A stretch of 64,000 nucleotides of DNA, taken from the NCBI RefSeq assembly GCF_001013905.1, contig NZ_LN831790.1, forward strand, positions 1,178,001-1,242,000, written 5' to 3'. Below, piece by piece: positions 25,501 to 33,583 of the stretch (its first letter is position 1; the number at the start of each line of letters is the position of its first letter). The translations under genes and the position numbers were made by a program. This DNA is from Streptomyces leeuwenhoekii (GTDB taxonomy: Bacteria; Actinomycetota; Actinomycetes; Streptomycetales; Streptomycetaceae). A model generated the notes under the pieces. The model had not been told where the DNA came from. It saw only the letters and a program-made list of their open reading frames with translations, and searched no databases.

Positions 25501-26250
25501 TCACCAGAAGATCGCGATCGCCTCCAGCGTCACCTCGCGGGTGTCCTCGCGCCAGCCGGTCATCTTGCCGAGGCAGCGGGCCGTGAACGTGCCGTCCGGG
25601 ATGGAGCGGCGCGCGTTCCCGGGGGCTACGACGCGCATGTAGACGGGGGGCTGCTCGTCGCCGTACTCGGCCCGCAGGACGAATCCCTCGGTCACGTCCG
25701 GCACGCGCGAGAACACGCCTTTGACCGAGACGAATTCGCCGATGCGGCTCAGGGTCACCGCACGGCCGTCGGCCAGGTTGTCTGCGAGGTTCCGGTTCGG
25801 GACGACGGTCAGTGTGGTCAGGTCGGCGTGGACGATGGCGTCGGCCCGGTCGAAGGCCTCCATGACCACACCGATCACGTTGATCGGCTTGTCCTTGCGC
25901 ACGAACTTGCGGAACGTCTCCTGGCTGACGTCCCGCTTCAGCCGGAACCGGAACAGCCACGTCAGCACCCGGCTCCAGAAGCCGACGCTCGTGTCGACCT
26001 TCGTCCGCAGCTCGACGGCCTCCTCCAGCGCGGACCGGTAGTTGCCGAGCTCGTACAGGTCCATCACGGCCTGCTCGTCGAGGTACAGGCAGATGCTGTA
26101 CGCCGACTGCCAGCGCCGCAGGCGCCTGCGCCGCTCCCGGGCATGGCGCACCAGGATCACCGCGAGCACCACCGCGCCGGCGGCCGTCACCAGCCAGACC
26201 GTCATCCACGGCCACCAAAGGCTCCACCACAGTGCGTCAGTGACAGCCAC
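25501..26250 (-). CDS. Membrane protein of unknown function, third gene of the VWA operon
   Basis: The 249-residue protein begins at GTG 26250, four bases after AAGGAG, inside the end of the VWA gene (14-base overlap). It has a Trp-rich N terminus (LWWSLWWPWMTVWLV) and one membrane helix to about residue 35, then a basic stop-transfer (RHARERRRRLRRW). A soluble domain follows: helical (LDEQAVMDLYELGNYRSALEE) and then beta-rich (GEFVSVKGVFSRVPDVTEGF, YMRVVAPGNARRS, TFTARCLGKMTGWRED). I do not recognise the family. Its coupling to two binding-protein-like genes suggests an envelope complex. Confidence 0.75.
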   Translation of the reverse strand: MAVTDALWWSLWWPWMTVWLVTAAGAVVLAVILVRHARERRRRLRRWQSAYSICLYLDEQAVMDLYELGNYRSALEEAVELRTKVDTSVGFWSRVLTWLFRFRLKRDVSQETFRKFVRKDKPINVIGVVMEAFDRADAIVHADLTTLTVVPNRNLADNLADGRAVTLSRIGEFVSVKGVFSRVPDVTEGFVLRAEYGDEQPPVYMRVVAPGNARRSIPDGTFTARCLGKMTGWREDTREVTLEAIAIFW

Positions 26251-27802
26251 GGATCTCCTTGAAAGCCTCGGAAAGGGACGAGTCGGCGGCCTCCACCATC
26301 CGTCCGCCCGTCCTCGCCGCCGCGCGCCGCAGTTCGCCTGCGCCGGCCTCGCCGAAGTGGACGGGGTAGGTGGGGACGGCGGAGCGCACGGCGGCGGGCA
26401 GCGCCTTGTGGCGGCGTACGAACTCGGCGTAGGACAGGCCCGCGTTGTTCTCGCCGTCCGTCATCAGGACGAGTGAGACGGAGCGGTCGGGGTCGGCGGC
26501 CAGGTCAAGAGCGGCCGTGCGGTAGCCGTGGTCGAGGGCGGACCATACGGCGGTGGCGTCGCCGTAGCCGCCCCGGGCGACGGTGCCGGCGAGGGCCGTC
26601 AGATCCTCCGGGCCGGTGACGGTGACGGTCGTCTGCTCCAGCACCCGGCCACCGAACCGGACGACGGTCAGTCGCTCACCCCGGTAGAAGCGGGTGAACT
26701 TGCCGGAGGCGGAGGGGTCCGCGCCGCTGAGTCCGGCGAAGGCCTCGCGCAGGGCGGCCATCCGGGCGCCGCGCATCGAGCCGGAGAAGTCGAGCAGGAA
26801 GATCATCTGGCTCGTGGTGCGGCGGTCGGGGTCGCCGTAGTCCGCCAGCAGCGTCTCGACGACGGCCGGTTGGTCGGGGTAGAAGAGCGCGTTGCCGACC
26901 GGTTCGCGCAGCCGCGCGTCCCGGGCAACCGTCGTGTTCACGGGGCGGCGCAGCGTGTGCCGCATGATCTGCCGCTGCACCGAGTCGCGCCGCAACCACC
27001 GCGTGACCTTGTCGTACGCGGCGCGGTGGGCCGGGTTCAGCAGGAGCAGCGGGAAGTCCGCCAGGACCATGCCGTCCTCGGGGCGAATGACCTCCAGGCG
27101 GTCGTCGAGGCGGCCGGAGGCGTTGAGGGCGAGCAGATCGGACTCGTACGTGATGAGGGCGTTGGCCTCGTCCTGGTGGTCGACGTAGGTGTCGACGAGG
27201 GCGGGGCCGGTGTCGGCGGTGAGGACCTGGCCGGAGCGGAAGCCGCGCAGCCGGTCGCAGGAGACGTCCTCGGGGCGCAGCGCGGCTCCGGTGCCGGCCG
27301 CGGCGGTGGCGACGCCGACGAGGGCGGCGAGCCCGCTGCCGGCGTGCCGGGGGTCGGCCATGCCGAAGTGGACGGTGCCGGTGGCGGCAGCGTCCGCGAT
27401 GTCCGCCCAGGTCGGCCGGGAGCCGGGCACCCGGGCGCGAAGCTCGCGTGCCACCTCCGGCTTCAGGCCGATGACGACGGGGGACGTCATGGTGACCGTG
27501 CGCTGCAGCCCCTGGATCGCGTGTCTGTCGGTGAGACGCAGATAGCGGTCGGAGGACAGCCACGCGAGGTCGTACCGGTCGCGGTCCGGGGTCTTCGTCT
27601 CGGCGTCGGCCCGGTGGTCCAGGCGCAGCTCGACACCGGTGTCGTCCTTCAACTCGCCCAGCAGCGGGCCCAGTACGGCGAGGTCGGGGCCGGCGAGGAC
27701 GCGCAGCCGGACCGTGTCGTCGTCGGCGCCGCCCGAGCAGGCGGTGAGCAAGGTGGCGACGAGCGCCAGGCAGAGCGCCAGCAGGCCCGCGCCGCGCCTC
27801 AC
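26237..27802 (-). CDS. Lipoprotein with substrate-binding and VWA domains
   Basis: The 521-residue protein starts at GTG 27802, whose GTGA overlaps the stop of the preceding gene. The signal ends in the lipobox LLTAC, giving a lipid-anchored protein. Residues about 30-310 look like a type 2 periplasmic-binding fold (VRLRVLAGPDLAVLGPLLGE, YDLAWLSSDRYLRL, ANALITYESDLLAL, FPLLLLNPAHRAAYDK). Residues about 325-515 are a von Willebrand A domain with the MIDAS DFSGSMRG, a T in GGYGDATAVW and D in LVLMTDGENN. VWA domains bind proteins through a metal ion. Domain fusions of this kind are known in Streptomyces without assigned function. A role as an extracellular sensor or adhesion receptor is inferred. 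Confidence 0.85.
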   Translation of the reverse strand: MRRGAGLLALCLALVATLLTACSGGADDDTVRLRVLAGPDLAVLGPLLGELKDDTGVELRLDHRADAETKTPDRDRYDLAWLSSDRYLRLTDRHAIQGLQRTVTMTSPVVIGLKPEVARELRARVPGSRPTWADIADAAATGTVHFGMADPRHAGSGLAALVGVATAAAGTGAALRPEDVSCDRLRGFRSGQVLTADTGPALVDTYVDHQDEANALITYESDLLALNASGRLDDRLEVIRPEDGMVLADFPLLLLNPAHRAAYDKVTRWLRRDSVQRQIMRHTLRRPVNTTVARDARLREPVGNALFYPDQPAVVETLLADYGDPDRRTTSQMIFLLDFSGSMRGARMAALREAFAGLSGADPSASGKFTRFYRGERLTVVRFGGRVLEQTTVTVTGPEDLTALAGTVARGGYGDATAVWSALDHGYRTAALDLAADPDRSVSLVLMTDGENNAGLSYAEFVRRHKALPAAVRSAVPTYPVHFGEAGAGELRRAAARTGGRMVEAADSSLSEAFKEIRGCH

Positions 27803-29040
27803 GGGCTGCCCGTCCGGTCCGGGCAATCGCCGACGATCTCGATCATCTTCTCTAGCAGGGGCAGGCTGGGCAGGACCGCGCGGGTGTCGTCGGAGGAGGT
27901 GGTGGGCACCGGGATCTGCCGCTCGGTGAGGAACCGGGTGAGCTCGTCGCCGCTCGCAGCGGTGCCGGCGCCGCGGGCCCGGAAGCCCAGCTCCATGGCG
28001 CGGTGCTGGAGTTCGGGATCCTCGCTGACCAGTTCACCGAGCCGCGCGCCGTCGCCGGTCAGCGCGACGAGTTGGGGTTCGGTGACGAAGCGCGTGGACG
28101 GGTAGAGCAGGACGCGTTCGTCGTCGGTCTCGCCCTTCTGTGCCTCGTACCGTAGCTGGTGGGCGAGGAACTGGTGCTCGTAGATCACCGAGATCGGGGC
28201 GATGCCCTGCCCGTCGGGGGACAGATACGTGTCGGCCCGTTCGGAGGACGGCAAGCCCTGTTCGACGAGGAGCGGCTTGATCTTTCGGGCGAGTTGCTCA
28301 GCCTCGGCCTCGCTGTCCGGTGCGTCGTTCCCGTGCTCGACGAAGGCCACGAGTCCGAGGTAGGTACCGGCAGAGTTGGCCTCGCAGATGTCCGAGGTCT
28401 GGGCGAGGATCTTGTTGCCGTTGCGGACGTGGTTCTTGTCGTCGATCTCGTCCCAGCGGTAGCCGTCCTCCGGATCACGCTGGACGCCCCTCCGTTTGCC
28501 GCGCGCGAGGTCGAGGAACTTCCGCATGTCGAGGGTGTAGTACATCGGCGGGCCGCCCGAGCCCGGCAGGCGCTTGGCGACGCCTTCCGCCGCGAGCACC
28601 TCGGCGTAGTCCCGGTAGGTGGCCAGCACGATGGGGCTGACGAACGGGCGGTACAGCAGCACCGGACGGTTCGCCCGGGCGCGCTCCCGGCTGATCAGGT
28701 CGGCGGCCGGCTGGCCGGAGGGGAAGACGACGTCGTATCCGTTGTAGTCCTGCTTGGCGATCTCACGCGAGCCCATGCTCGTGATGTGCACGCGGAAGCC
28801 GTGCTTCATGAGCAGCCGCTCGACTTCGGGGTCCTGGAAGAAGTCCCTCTTGGAGGCCATCTTGGCCTCGATGGTGATCACCGGCCGCACCGGCAGCAGC
28901 AGGTTCCCGGAGGTCACGAGCAGGACCAGCCCGATGACCGGGACGGGCAGCACCGCCGCCAGCGCTCGGCGCAGATGGCGGCGCGGGGGCCTGGTGACGG
29001 TTAACCGCGGCTCTCCGGTGGCGGGTCTGTTCGCGGGCAC
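27799..29040 (-). CDS. Membrane-anchored substrate-binding-like protein, first gene of the VWA operon
   Basis: The 413-residue protein starts at GTG 29040 behind GGGGGAGA. It has a basic N terminus, then one uncleaved-looking helix (LAAVLPVPVIGLVLLVTSGN), then a large extracytoplasmic domain: VITIEAKMASKRDFFQDPEV, VVFPSGQPAADLISRERARA, LARKIKPLLVEQGLPSS, IAPISVIYEHQFLAHQ. These resemble a solute-binding fold related to the N-terminal part of the next gene. A fourth-base overlap (GTGA) couples it to the VWA lipoprotein. The ligand is unknown. A 20-base tandem repeat duplicates its binding site and start codon. Confidence 0.75.
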   Translation of the reverse strand: MPANRPATGEPRLTVTRPPRRHLRRALAAVLPVPVIGLVLLVTSGNLLLPVRPVITIEAKMASKRDFFQDPEVERLLMKHGFRVHITSMGSREIAKQDYNGYDVVFPSGQPAADLISRERARANRPVLLYRPFVSPIVLATYRDYAEVLAAEGVAKRLPGSGGPPMYYTLDMRKFLDLARGKRRGVQRDPEDGYRWDEIDDKNHVRNGNKILAQTSDICEANSAGTYLGLVAFVEHGNDAPDSEAEAEQLARKIKPLLVEQGLPSSERADTYLSPDGQGIAPISVIYEHQFLAHQLRYEAQKGETDDERVLLYPSTRFVTEPQLVALTGDGARLGELVSEDPELQHRAMELGFRARGAGTAASGDELTRFLTERQIPVPTTSSDDTRAVLPSLPLLEKMIEIVGDCPDRTGSP

Positions 29041-29079
29041 CTGCGTTCTCCCCCCGTGACACCTGCGTTCTCCCCCGTG
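29038..29079. repeat. Tandem duplication of a ribosome binding site and start codon
   Basis: Two direct copies of about 20 bases (29038-29058 and 29060-29079), each reading on the minus strand as GGGGGAGAACGCAGGTG. The copies differ by one G. The distal GTG is followed by an in-frame TGA-like break, so only the proximal GTG (29040) serves the gene. Confidence 0.7.
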
Positions 29080-29316
29080 TGGCCGGGCCAGGATCGTCGG
29101 TGATGGCGGTGTACCCCGAATGACCCTGCCAGGAACGTCGGTTGAATGTAGCGGAAAGCGCGCGGCGTAGGCCGGTCGCTTGCAGTCCGCTGGTGCTTGG
29201 GGGGCCAGGCACACCGCCAGGCCGGTCACCTCCTGGTGCTCGTGGTGGGATACCTGGTGGCCGGGTACGGCCGTGGCTGCGGCTGGGCGAAGGGGCTGCG
29301 GAAGGTCAGGTGCGGT

Positions 29317-29523
29317 TCACCGGTGCGTGGGTGCGAGGCCGCATGGTTCGACAGGCCGTCGTCTGGCCCACGTTCTCGTCCGGTCGCGCACCAGCTGGCG
29401 CGTCATGTGCGCCCCGGCTACCAGCCGTGGCTGCCCCAGCGCCGGCCGGGGCAGCAGCAGGCGTATCAGATCCCACTCGGCATCGGACAACCCATGACGA
29501 CATATCACCCCGCCGTGATCCAC
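29317..29523 (-). pseudogene. Transposase remnant (IS5-like start joined to IS110-like piece)
   Basis: Residues 8-32 (HGLSDAEWDLIRLLLPRP) match the start of IS5-group transposases. Directly after it, HMTRQLVRDRTRTWARR resembles a central helix of IS110-type transposases. No DDE or DEDD catalytic residues remain, and no terminal inverted repeats were found. The 68-codon frame is therefore a composite scar of at least one, perhaps two, insertion events. Confidence 0.55.
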
Positions 29524-29600
29524 AGTCCGAGATCAAGGGACGACAGCGCCTAGTGCAGGTATCGCGCTGCGGTCCCCGATCCTTTCGTACTGCGGTCATC

Positions 29601-29623
29601 ACCGCCGCGGCTGGCGCGGCGGT
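29601..29623. terminator. Hairpin downstream of truncated secreted-protein copy
   Basis: ACCGCCGCG-N5-CGCGGCGGT. The same, slightly degraded, hairpin lies after the paralogue at 31272, so the duplication includes the terminator. Confidence 0.6.
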
Positions 29624-29645
29624 GGTGATGTCGGCCCCGGCCGGG

Positions 29646-29900
29646 TCAGACGTTCAGGATTATCGCGGGGGTAGTAGGTGCACAGGTTGCTGGTCTGGCA
29701 GGAGCGGGAGGCGGTGCCGCCGCCGGCCTGGAGGACCGGATCGGTGGCCACCATCTCCTGCGGTATGGGGCCGAGGTAGGTGAAGGTGACGTTGAACTGG
29801 CCCTCGGCGACTTCGTCGTCGTTGGCGTCGTACCAGACGACCGTCCAGTCGGGGACGTTGACGGTGGCCGCGGACGGGGTGCCGACGGCATGGACGCCCG
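29646..29900 (-). pseudogene. Truncated C-terminal copy of a secreted-protein gene
   Basis: On the minus strand the frame reads SAATVNVPDWTVVWYDANDD, EVAEGQFNVTFTYLGPIPQE and GGGTASRSCQTSNLCTYY. This is nearly the same as the C-terminal 80 residues of the copy at 31272-31796. The first two thirds, including the signal peptide, are missing, and the phase at the 3' end is shifted at a run of five C. Similarity stops abruptly near 29900, where unrelated plus-strand remnants begin. Confidence 0.7.
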
Positions 29901-30434
29901 AGCAGGAGACCCGGAAACGGGCCCTGGTCGAGCAGATCCGCATGGTGCGGGATCTGAACCGGCCAGGCGAGGGCTGGTGGCGTCGGCACCCGAAGTGGCG
30001 GCCCGGGAGCGTCTGGTCGACCTGATGGAGGCCGGCGGCCCGGAGCTCGTGAATGAAGCGGAACTCGGTACTGGAAGAGCCACGCCATGGTGGAGCTGCC
30101 GCTGGAGCGCGATGACGTCGTACGACACCACGAAGGCGCTCACCCGGATGAAGACGCTGCACGCCGTGACGTACAAGGACTTCCAGCAGCCCAAGAAGGT
30201 GCTGGCCGACCGGAAGGACGCCGCCGCCGGCTGACCCGTCGACGGACAGGCCAGGGGCCCCGAACAGCGCGCATTTCCGAACCCCTTGTCGTGGGCGGGC
30301 GATCACAGCTCGATCTGGATGTGCTCCACGTCGGTGAACTCGACGCCCGGGCCGTGGGCGCGGGTGTTTGGCGTTCGGCGGAGCGCCCTGGCCGACATCC
30401 TGGTTCCGTCCATGGTGCGCCTCGGCTGCCCCTT
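29890..30434 (+). pseudogene. Gene-remnant stretch of uncertain origin
   Basis: Plus-strand frames give coding-like pieces in different phases: RKRALVEQIRMVRDLNRPGE, then VAARERLVDLMEAGGPELVN, then TLHAVTYKDFQQPKKVLADR, ending at a stop near 30234. They look like one decayed helical protein, family not recognised. Further on, a 36-codon minus-strand frame (30303-30413, ending GPGVEFTDVEHIQIEL) may be another leftover. No intact gene is present. Confidence 0.35.
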
Positions 30435-30980
30435 CTACAGGACGACGGTGAGGTTGACGGGCCCGCTGTCGTATTCCAGGCCGTCATCGGTGGCGCAGTC
30501 CAGCAGGTTCAGCGCGGGCAGGATCTTGGTCTGGGTGACGGTGGCGCCCTTGAACAGGCCACCGGTGACCTCGCCGATACGGACCAGGACCGTCTGGCCG
30601 TTGGGCTTGAGGTTGATGGTCACCCGTCCCTCGACCTTGCTGCTCTGGCCGGTGTTCCACCGGTAGGTGGCGGTGTCCTCGAAGTCGGCCGTCGTGCAGC
30701 TGGCCACTCCGTGCCCGCTGGAGGTGAAGTCCGCTCCGACGATTTCGGGGTGGGTCGGAGACACGCACGGTGCCAGGCTGCCGGTGGCGGTGAACGTGGT
30801 CTGCCGGGGGGTGTAGGTGAGGCCGGGGTGGTAGGTGCTGGTCTGCGTGCCCAGCGGGCACGACACGTCCACCAGCGAGGACGAGGCGTCGGTGGAAGCC
30901 GAGGCCGGGGAAACGCCCGCTATGCCGAGCGTGAGCAGCAGACCGGCGGGTAACAGCGTGGCGGTAAGACGACGACGCAT
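30435..30980 (-). CDS. Small secreted protein of unknown function
   Basis: The 181-residue product starts at ATG 30980 behind GAAGGAG. It has a Sec signal (MRRRLTATLLPAGLLLTLGI, cleavage near ASAS). The mature part is about 150 residues, beta-rich and contains cysteines spaced as if in disulfides (VSCPLGTQTSTYHPGL, APCVSPTHPEIVGADF, GVASCTTADFED, LNLLDCATDD). The style matches a widespread, uncharacterised Streptomyces exported family. It is the only intact gene in the remnant-rich stretch between 29.3 and 32.7 kb. Function unknown. Confidence 0.75.
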   Translation of the reverse strand: MRRRLTATLLPAGLLLTLGIAGVSPASASTDASSSLVDVSCPLGTQTSTYHPGLTYTPRQTTFTATGSLAPCVSPTHPEIVGADFTSSGHGVASCTTADFEDTATYRWNTGQSSKVEGRVTINLKPNGQTVLVRIGEVTGGLFKGATVTQTKILPALNLLDCATDDGLEYDSGPVNLTVVL

Positions 30981-31143
30981 GATCGTTCTCCTTCGGGTTG
31001 GGCGGATTGGTGCGGGGGTGGTATCTGTCCTGTCGACGATGCTGCTGCGGGCTGTTCCAGAGCTGTAAAGCCCGAGCCGCATGCAACTTGATAGCGGGGA
31101 CGAGCCCGCGCGTTGAGAGGGCGCTTATGCGTACCTCCCTGTG

Positions 31144-31170
31144 GTGTCGCACGCGCTACGCGTGCAACAC
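31144..31170. terminator. Hairpin downstream of the frameshifted secreted-protein gene
   Basis: A 12-base stem (31144-31155 with 31159-31170) with one mismatch and a 3-base loop. It lies between the two minus-strand secreted-protein genes. Confidence 0.55.
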
Positions 31171-31271
31171 CACACCTGATGAGGTGGATTCCGGCTACCG
31201 GTAGGCCTGTTGCGCTGCGGTCGCCACCGCCATGGCTGGCGCGGTGGTGGTGATGCCGTCCCCGGTCAGAG

Positions 31272-31796
31272 TCAGAGGACGTCGATGGGGATCTCCCCGG
31301 ACATCATGAAGTTGTAGTAGGTACACAGGTTGCTGGTCTGGCAGGCGCGGGAGGCGGTGCCGCCGCCGACCTTGAGGGCCGGGTTGGTGGCCAGCATGGT
31401 GCCGGCCTTCTCCTGCGGTAGGGGGCCGAGGTAGGTGAAGGTGACGTTGAGTTCACTCTTGGCGACTTCGTCGTCCTTGGCGTCGTACCAGACGATCGTC
31501 CAGTCGGGGATGTTGATCGTGGCCGCGGACGAGGTGCCGGTTGCGGTGCCGGGCCTGGGCTTGACCTCGCCGTAGACGATCTGCGGGACGTCGGCCGAGA
31601 CGCAGCCGTGGTAGATGCTGGTGTCGGTGCTGGCGGTGTTGCCCTGGAAGTTGACGTCGACCTCGTTGTTGGCGTCCTCGCGCACCACGAGCGGGTTCTC
31701 CGCTTCCTCGGCGGGGCGGGGACCGCGGCGGCGAGCGAGCCGAACAGGGCGAGTGCCCGGCGGAGGCCAGGACGGGCAGACGACGGCGCATGGCCA
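31272..31796 (-). pseudogene. Secreted-protein gene with two frameshifts in the signal peptide
   Basis: The start MAMRRRLPVLAS is in one phase, the hydrophobic core RALALFGSLAAAVPA in a second, and the mature protein in a third (AEEAENPLVVREDANNEVD ... SIYHGCVSADVPQIVYGEV ... LCTYYNFMMSGEIPIDVL). If the phases are joined, a typical small exported protein of about 170 residues appears. It is the full-length relative of the truncated copy at 29646. Either the gene is dead or the DNA has two sequence errors within 80 bases. Confidence 0.65.
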
Positions 31797-32411
31797 TCTC
31801 CTTGAAGAGTGCGGGTAGGGAGCATCAAGCGGTGCGGCCCCCAAGCGTTGGACTGCGCGGAACAGGCGGGGCAACGCCCCACAGCGTGCGCCCTCACCTC
31901 ACCGTCCGCCATGGCCCGAACGGGGCAGCGCGCACACCTACCCGATCGCGCACACCCCGGGTGAAGAGCGCGTGCCCGGCACGCGTCACAAGTTCTACCG
32001 CCCGTTCCTGCGCGCACGGCAGCCCGCAACCAGCCCCCTGACCCTCCTCACCGCAGTCGGCGCGAAGGTGGCACCCACCGCCTGGCCATCAGCACCCTCG
32101 AATTCCGAGATCCCCGACAGCGTCAGACACCAGGGCCCGTCTTCACACGACGCCGATCAGCCGACCCACCGCAGCGGTCGGCCCGAGGGCCGCGAGGGAG
32201 GCCGGGCTCGGCGGCTGCATACGGTAGAGGCCGCGACGATGCCCTCCGAAGATGCGGCCCACCCGATGCCGGGGCGGGCCCTGCTGCCCGCCGATCCGGT
32301 GCTAAGGAATCCGGAACAGGAGGTGGTCGCGTGGGCGTGCCGGTGAAGAGCCGTGTCAGAAAGGTCAGCGGCATCCCGGTCCGGTCGAACCGGGCCAGGC
32401 GCCGCAGGACC
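31797..32411. other. Gene-free region, remnants only
   Basis: About 600 bases with no frame that has both a binding site and a recognisable product. It continues the remnant zone toward the ansamycin cluster. Confidence 0.3.
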
Positions 32412-32616
32412 GCAGCAGCGAGATCCGCGAGTTCCTGCGCACCGGCGGGCCCGGATCGCCCCCGAACAGGCCGGCCTCGCCCCGCACGGCGGCCCTCGCC
32501 GCGTGCCGGGGCTGCGCCGCGAGGAGGTCGCCCGGCTCGCCGGGGTCAGCGTCGGCTACTACGTCCGCCGTTCGCACCGTCCCAACGACGTCGCGGTCGC
32601 AGCCGCTGGCTGCTGA
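32412..32616 (+). pseudogene. Decayed XRE/MmyB-type regulator fragment
   Basis: The plus strand reads SEIREFLRT in one phase and then, after a one-base loss near 32443, RRARIAPEQAGLAPHGGPRR and VPGLRREEVARLAGVSVGYY. This is the N-terminal helix-turn-helix of the MmyB-like regulators common in Streptomyces. The expected YYVRLEQGR continuation is destroyed and the sensor domain is absent. Confidence 0.65.
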
Positions 32617-33111
32617 GCACCAGCGCCGTCGCCTCCATGCTCGAGGGGCACCCTCCTGCCGCACCACGACGTCCTGGCCACCTTCGTGCGTGTCCTGGGC
32701 GGCGACGTGCCCCATTTGAACCGGGCGCGCCGCGCCTTACGTCTGGTGGGGCGCGGGGGTCTGCCTGGAGGGCCCCGGTTCCCAGTGGTGTTCGCCCTCC
32801 GCGGCGTTGAGGTCGGCTAGGACGTGCTGCAACGGGACGAGGTCGGCCGAGTCTTGCGCCGGGGCCGGGCGTTCGTACAGCGCCGGGAGGACGGGCGCGA
32901 CGCCGTTGGCCGAGTTCGGCCTCGCCCTGTGTGAAAGTCGGCGGTACGGGAGGTGCGCGGGGCGGGCGGGATCCGGGCGAGCCCGCCGTCGTCGCTCCGT
33001 CGTAGCGGCGTCGTCGCGCCGAGAACTATCAGTTCTCGTGGTGGCGCGGTGCAGCCCGGCGCCGACAGCATGGGGAGGTCCCGCGGCGAAGAGAAGAGCG
33101 AGGTGGCCCCT
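32617..33111. other. Upstream region of the dehydroquinase gene
   Basis: It contains a palindrome (33020-33038) and otherwise only faint coding traces, such as a minus-strand stretch ending in LVPLQHVLADLNAAEGEHHW near 32770-32830, which I cannot assign. This is the left boundary of the ansamycin genes. Confidence 0.3.
33020..33038. promoter_or_regulatory. Palindromic operator before the dehydroquinase gene
   Basis: CGAGAACT-ATC-AGTTCTCG, perfect 8-base arms with a 3-base spacer, 74 bases upstream of the start. The size and shape suit a MarR-, PadR- or TetR-type dimer. Confidence 0.6.
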
Positions 33112-33555
33112 GTGAGTGCCGTGCTGCTCCTGAACGGACCCAACCTGGGAATCCTGGGACGCCGTGAACCGGAGATCTACGGCACCGACACCCTGGCCGA
33201 CATCGAGGCGGCGGTCGCCGAGGAGGTGAGCGGACGGGGCTGGAAGGTGCTGTCGGTCCAGCACGACTGCGAGGGGGAACTCGTCGGGGCGATCCACGCG
33301 CACTCCGGCAGCACGGTCGGCGCGATCGTCAATCCGGGCGCGCTGATGATCGCCGGGTGGAGTCTGCGGGACGCGCTGGCGAGTTATGCGCCGCCGTGGG
33401 TGGAGGTGCATCTGAGCAATGTGTGGGCTCGTGAGCAGTTCCGGCACGAATCGGTGATCGCCCCGCTGGCGAGCGGGGTGGTGGTCGGCCTGGGCGCCTT
33501 CGGTTATCGCCTGGCCGCCCAGGCGCTGATGCATCTGTGCCCGGCGCAGCCCTGA
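33112..33555 (+). CDS. rifJ: Type II (amino)dehydroquinase of AHBA synthesis
   Basis: The 147-residue enzyme, the normal size for type II dehydroquinases, starts at GTG 33112 eight bases after GAGG; upstream in-frame starts would add a family-foreign tail. It shows VLLLNGPNLGILGRREPEIY with the catalytic Tyr and Arg, IVNPGAL with the conserved Asn, VEVHLSNVWAREQFRHES with the catalytic His, and VVVGLGAFGYRLAAQAL. In AHBA pathways it dehydrates aminodehydroquinate to aminodehydroshikimate, the substrate of AHBA synthase. The usual NxGxxTHTS loop is altered to NPGALMIAGWS, losing a substrate-loop His and Thr. In rifamycin clusters this gene is also apart from the other AHBA genes. Confidence 0.88.
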   Translation: MSAVLLLNGPNLGILGRREPEIYGTDTLADIEAAVAEEVSGRGWKVLSVQHDCEGELVGAIHAHSGSTVGAIVNPGALMIAGWSLRDALASYAPPWVEVHLSNVWAREQFRHESVIAPLASGVVVGLGAFGYRLAAQALMHLCPAQP

Positions 33556-33583
33556 CCGCGCACAGCGGGCACTGCGGTCCCCC

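Noticed and set aside
32737..33534. Minus-strand frame opposite the dehydroquinase
   Set aside because: The plus strand encodes a clear type II dehydroquinase of the correct length; only the far end (32740-32900) shows faint coding character that I could not assign.
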